Assembly: GCA_950295325.1 (NCBI GenBank)
Contig: OX485807.1
Location: 2,978,501 to 3,042,500, forward strand
Source: Polytrichum commune
Lineage: Eukaryota > Streptophyta > Polytrichopsida > Polytrichales > Polytrichaceae
Direction: 5' to 3'
Length of the DNA stretch: 64,000 nucleotides
How positions within the stretch are numbered: position 1 is the first letter of the stretch; every line of letters starts with the position of its first letter. Shown here in pieces: positions 61,561-64,000 of this stretch. The translations under genes were made by a program, and so were the position numbers. A model generated the notes under the pieces. It was not told where the DNA came from, did not search any database, and saw only the letters and a program-made list of their open reading frames with translations.

Positions 61561-62220
61561 TTGTGCCCCCTGCTTTGCATCTCTATATTTTAATTTTGTG
61601 TATAATGTTCCTATTATGATTGTAGGAAACTAATTTGGGTTGCGCTTTGATTCTACTCAAGGCCACAATTTATTTTTTATTTTTTATTTTTAGAATTGTA
61701 GTCATATTGATTTGCCATAGATTGTAATTAAGTTGTTGAACAAGTTTGTTGGTCTCACCCACTTAAAATTTTTAAGGGGGTGCAAGCATGGTAAAGTGGA
61801 TCAAAAAAGTGCTCCGTTATCGTAAAACCATAGTTTTTCCAATCAAATGCCTTAAAGTAGTAACAAATTGTTGTTTAAATTGAATATTTTTTCATGGTGA
61901 TCTCTATTGTTGTGTTAAGTACTAAATTGTAGAATACAAAGATGAGATCTTCAATACTCATCATAAAAGTAATGCTCAAAAGAATATGGCTAGATCTGGT
62001 TTTGGATGTAAATTTTATGACCTTAACTAATTTGAACTTTCTTCTTCTTCTTCCAAGAAGTGAAGCCTCGATATAAAGACCATACAGATGGAGGTGAAAC
62101 CTTAATCCTAAGGCTACACGACATAATTATATTCACAGTAGTAACAAACAAGGAGTTACAATAAGTGGAGGTGTGGGGTTGTATTTCCTCAACAACATTA
62201 GTCCTCAAGTATGCATAAAT
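61561..62220. other. AT-rich DNA, possibly the copia leader or LTR remnant
   Basis: It lies upstream of the Gag-like reading on the minus strand, so the leader or LTR would be expected here, but I see no clear primer-binding site or LTR ends. Confidence 0.3.
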
Positions 62221-62704
62221 GATGTGGTGCTAATGTGGCACCATTCTCTTACCAAATTTTAACAATCTTCCCTCAAGAAAATAACTCATGAACCTATTTG
62301 AGCAATCAATCCTTGACTTTGGGTCCAATCTTGAGTATGAAAGTAATGTCTAGTAGGGGTGTTTTGGATCCCAAGTTTCTTGGACTTGGACTCTAATGTA
62401 ATCCTATCTTGAGGTGGTAAGACCAAAGAGACTCTAAACATTGTGCGATTCTATTGGTTGAGGTCAAGCATTTCGACCCAAGGAACTTACTAGGGTCCAC
62501 AGTTTGAAGTGGCGCTAATGTAAACCATTATTTTCTTGCCAAATCTCAGCAGACTCCAATCCAAAAAAAAACATTTCTCCAAGTTTGATAGACAAATATG
62601 CAAGCTTGGGTCCAGTCTTGAGTCCAAAAGTAAGGTTCTTTGTGGGTTGTTTGGGACCTAGTGTTTCTTGAACACAAACCCTTATTATGAACTCACCCTC
62701 AACC
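62221..62704. repeat. Two direct copies of MITE (family A) half-elements
   Basis: Units at about 62,228-62,400 and 62,510-62,704 share GCTAATGT, TTGCCAAAT/TTACCAAAT and GGGTCCAATCTTGAGT/GGGTCCAGTCTTGAGT. Both are inverted relative to the element at 177-659. The second ends GAACTCACCCTCA, resembling a family terminus. Confidence 0.55.
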
Positions 62705-63721
62705 CTTAACTTTCAGTTGAATATACTTGGTTTGGGATTCACGGCGGCAATGTGAAGGCCCCAAATAAAAACATGCCTCCTTTTGGATTTGATATCAATT
62801 CATCGATGGCTAGTCTCACTAGGTTAATTTGGGCTCTTTGATGCGAATTATGAGGTGTGATAAACTTAATAGAGAAAACATCAAGCTACAAGGGGTTGTC
62901 AATGTGTTGACCTTCAACGTACATGGCGCCTAAATCTTGGTACCTTACGTGTAGAACTAAGATGATGAGTGTTTTTGTTTTATGTGGTTATGGGGTAGGG
63001 GTGCTAAACCGGTCACATAATGGAAGAGCATGAATACTATTATCATATTGATAAGAGGGGAGTTCCCTTGCATCAAAGTATACCTTCCTTTGGAATCCGT
63101 ATGCAAAAGTATAAAGGTTCAAAATTTCATCGGTAGATTATCCAAAACCCTTAGGACAACGTCAAATGTTCACGGAGTGAATATTCTCAAAACCAATATG
63201 TGTTCATCATGCAAGATTTGAAAGTGTTGGGTTTTAGTAGCATCCTCTATGCTACATACTACTATGGCTCTCTAAAAGTTTGTTTTCCATGTAAACTCCA
63301 AAATAGGTCTTTACATCATAGTTTATTGTAAACCTTGGATTTTGTGTTGTCATGGATGCTACCTTTACTCTTATATGGTTTTTTAAGAGGTTAAATTATG
63401 CGTGGTCGCCCAACACATTACTAGTGTTTAATACCATGCCCACATTAGGGTTAGTTGGCTAGTCACGGGCATAGGGAGTCCCTCTTGATATAAAATTTAT
63501 TGTTGTCGTTGCATATTTTTATCCTACTCACAATAAGCTCACTAGATGTAACGTATTGCAAATTTGTCAATGCATACAAGACAATAACTCCCATCGAGAT
63601 GGAAACTCTCCCACTATTGTGAGGCATGGTCCTAGTGTGGGACATGGTATAAGAATGAGAGGCAACTACGTGACGTGCTTCCGGTTGATGACATTCTTGT
63701 TGGAATATTAAGTTAGCATAC
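62705..63721. other. Intergenic DNA
   Basis: No gene or repeat recognised; frames at 63,030-63,221 and 63,463-63,645 show no domain. Confidence 0.4.
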
Positions 63722-63724
63722 TTA

Positions 63725-64000
63725 GGGCCACTTCACACATGAGCCAAGAGTCGTGACCTTGTAATGTTGAGGACCCTTGACTCTCATCCAAAGGGGGTAC
63801 CATGGGTGTTGGGAAAGCCGTTTTATGTAGTCACGGGCCCTCAAGCATAGTGTGAAGTGAGAATGGACCATGTTGTGGGACCATTGCATATTTCGTTGGC
63901 GGAAAAAGAGGGGAGGATTTGGTTGAATACAATATGTCTCTAACTCTAGCAATTATTATATGTCCAAAAACGGCAGTTTTGAAAAAATAAATTCAAGTTT
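63725..64000. repeat. Tourist-like MITE (family E variant), cut by window end
   Basis: Preceded by TTA (63,722-63,724), it starts GGGCCACTTCACACATGAG and follows 56,332-56,560 closely for about 230 bp. The right end lies outside the window. Confidence 0.7.

Noticed and set aside
1-64000. CRISPR arrays, rRNA, tRNA, bacterial operons
   Set aside because: No spaced direct repeats of CRISPR type and no tRNA or rRNA signatures seen by eye; intron-containing genes and plant transposons show this is nuclear plant DNA.

Overview
This is nuclear DNA from a land plant. The evidence is GT-AG introns of 64 to about 625 bp, protein kinase genes with a plant-type helical N-terminus, PIF/Harbinger, CACTA, Tc1/mariner and Ty1/copia relics, and many Tourist-like MITEs. 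A seed-free plant (bryophyte, lycophyte or fern) is my best guess from the kinase-ARM proteins and repeat style, but the sequence alone does not settle it. Most of the window is AT-rich and gene-poor. The clear exceptions are the gene block at 11-25 kb and the GC-rich transposon at 36.7-44.9 kb.

Layout. 0.2-3.7 kb: a MITE, then a two-exon gene for an N-terminal helical domain, a Ser/Thr kinase and ARM repeats (plus strand). 3.7-11 kb: AT-rich DNA with one MITE and an array of about six ~160-bp repeats, most of which can fold into a hairpin. 11.2-15.7 kb: a paralogous kinase-ARM gene on the minus strand, with candidate extra 3' exons encoding membrane segments. 18.3-18.8 kb: a 266-bp tandem duplication. 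19.3-22.9 kb: minus-strand exons of a degenerate DEG15/TYSND1-like trypsin-fold protein and of a disordered protein with one C-terminal membrane segment; these could be one gene or two. 23.4-24.9 kb: a triplicated ~190-bp repeat and a GC-richer stretch that probably holds the 5' end. 25-36.6 kb: repeats, including a dead Tc1/mariner transposase split by a ~1-kb insertion and a CACTA-like element. 36,680-44,937: an 8.26-kb PIF/Harbinger element with TAA target duplications, a Myb/SANT gene and a DDE transposase facing each other and overlapping at their 3' ends; the transposase carries a frameshift. 45-58 kb: many MITEs. 58.6-61.6 kb: a decayed Ty1/copia element (minus strand) with two MITEs inserted in tandem. 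61.6-64 kb: more MITE fragments.

How it fits together. The two kinase-ARM genes are homologous in domain order and share the phase-1 splice site between kinase and ARM exons, so they are an old duplicate pair, now convergent. Their plan (helical bundle, kinase, repeat domain) recalls plant MLKL/DUF1221-type kinases, but here the kinase motifs look intact. Many MITEs in the window begin with GGGCC or GGG and sit at TAA/TTA targets like the large Harbinger element, so that element or a relative is the likely source of the transposase that moved them.
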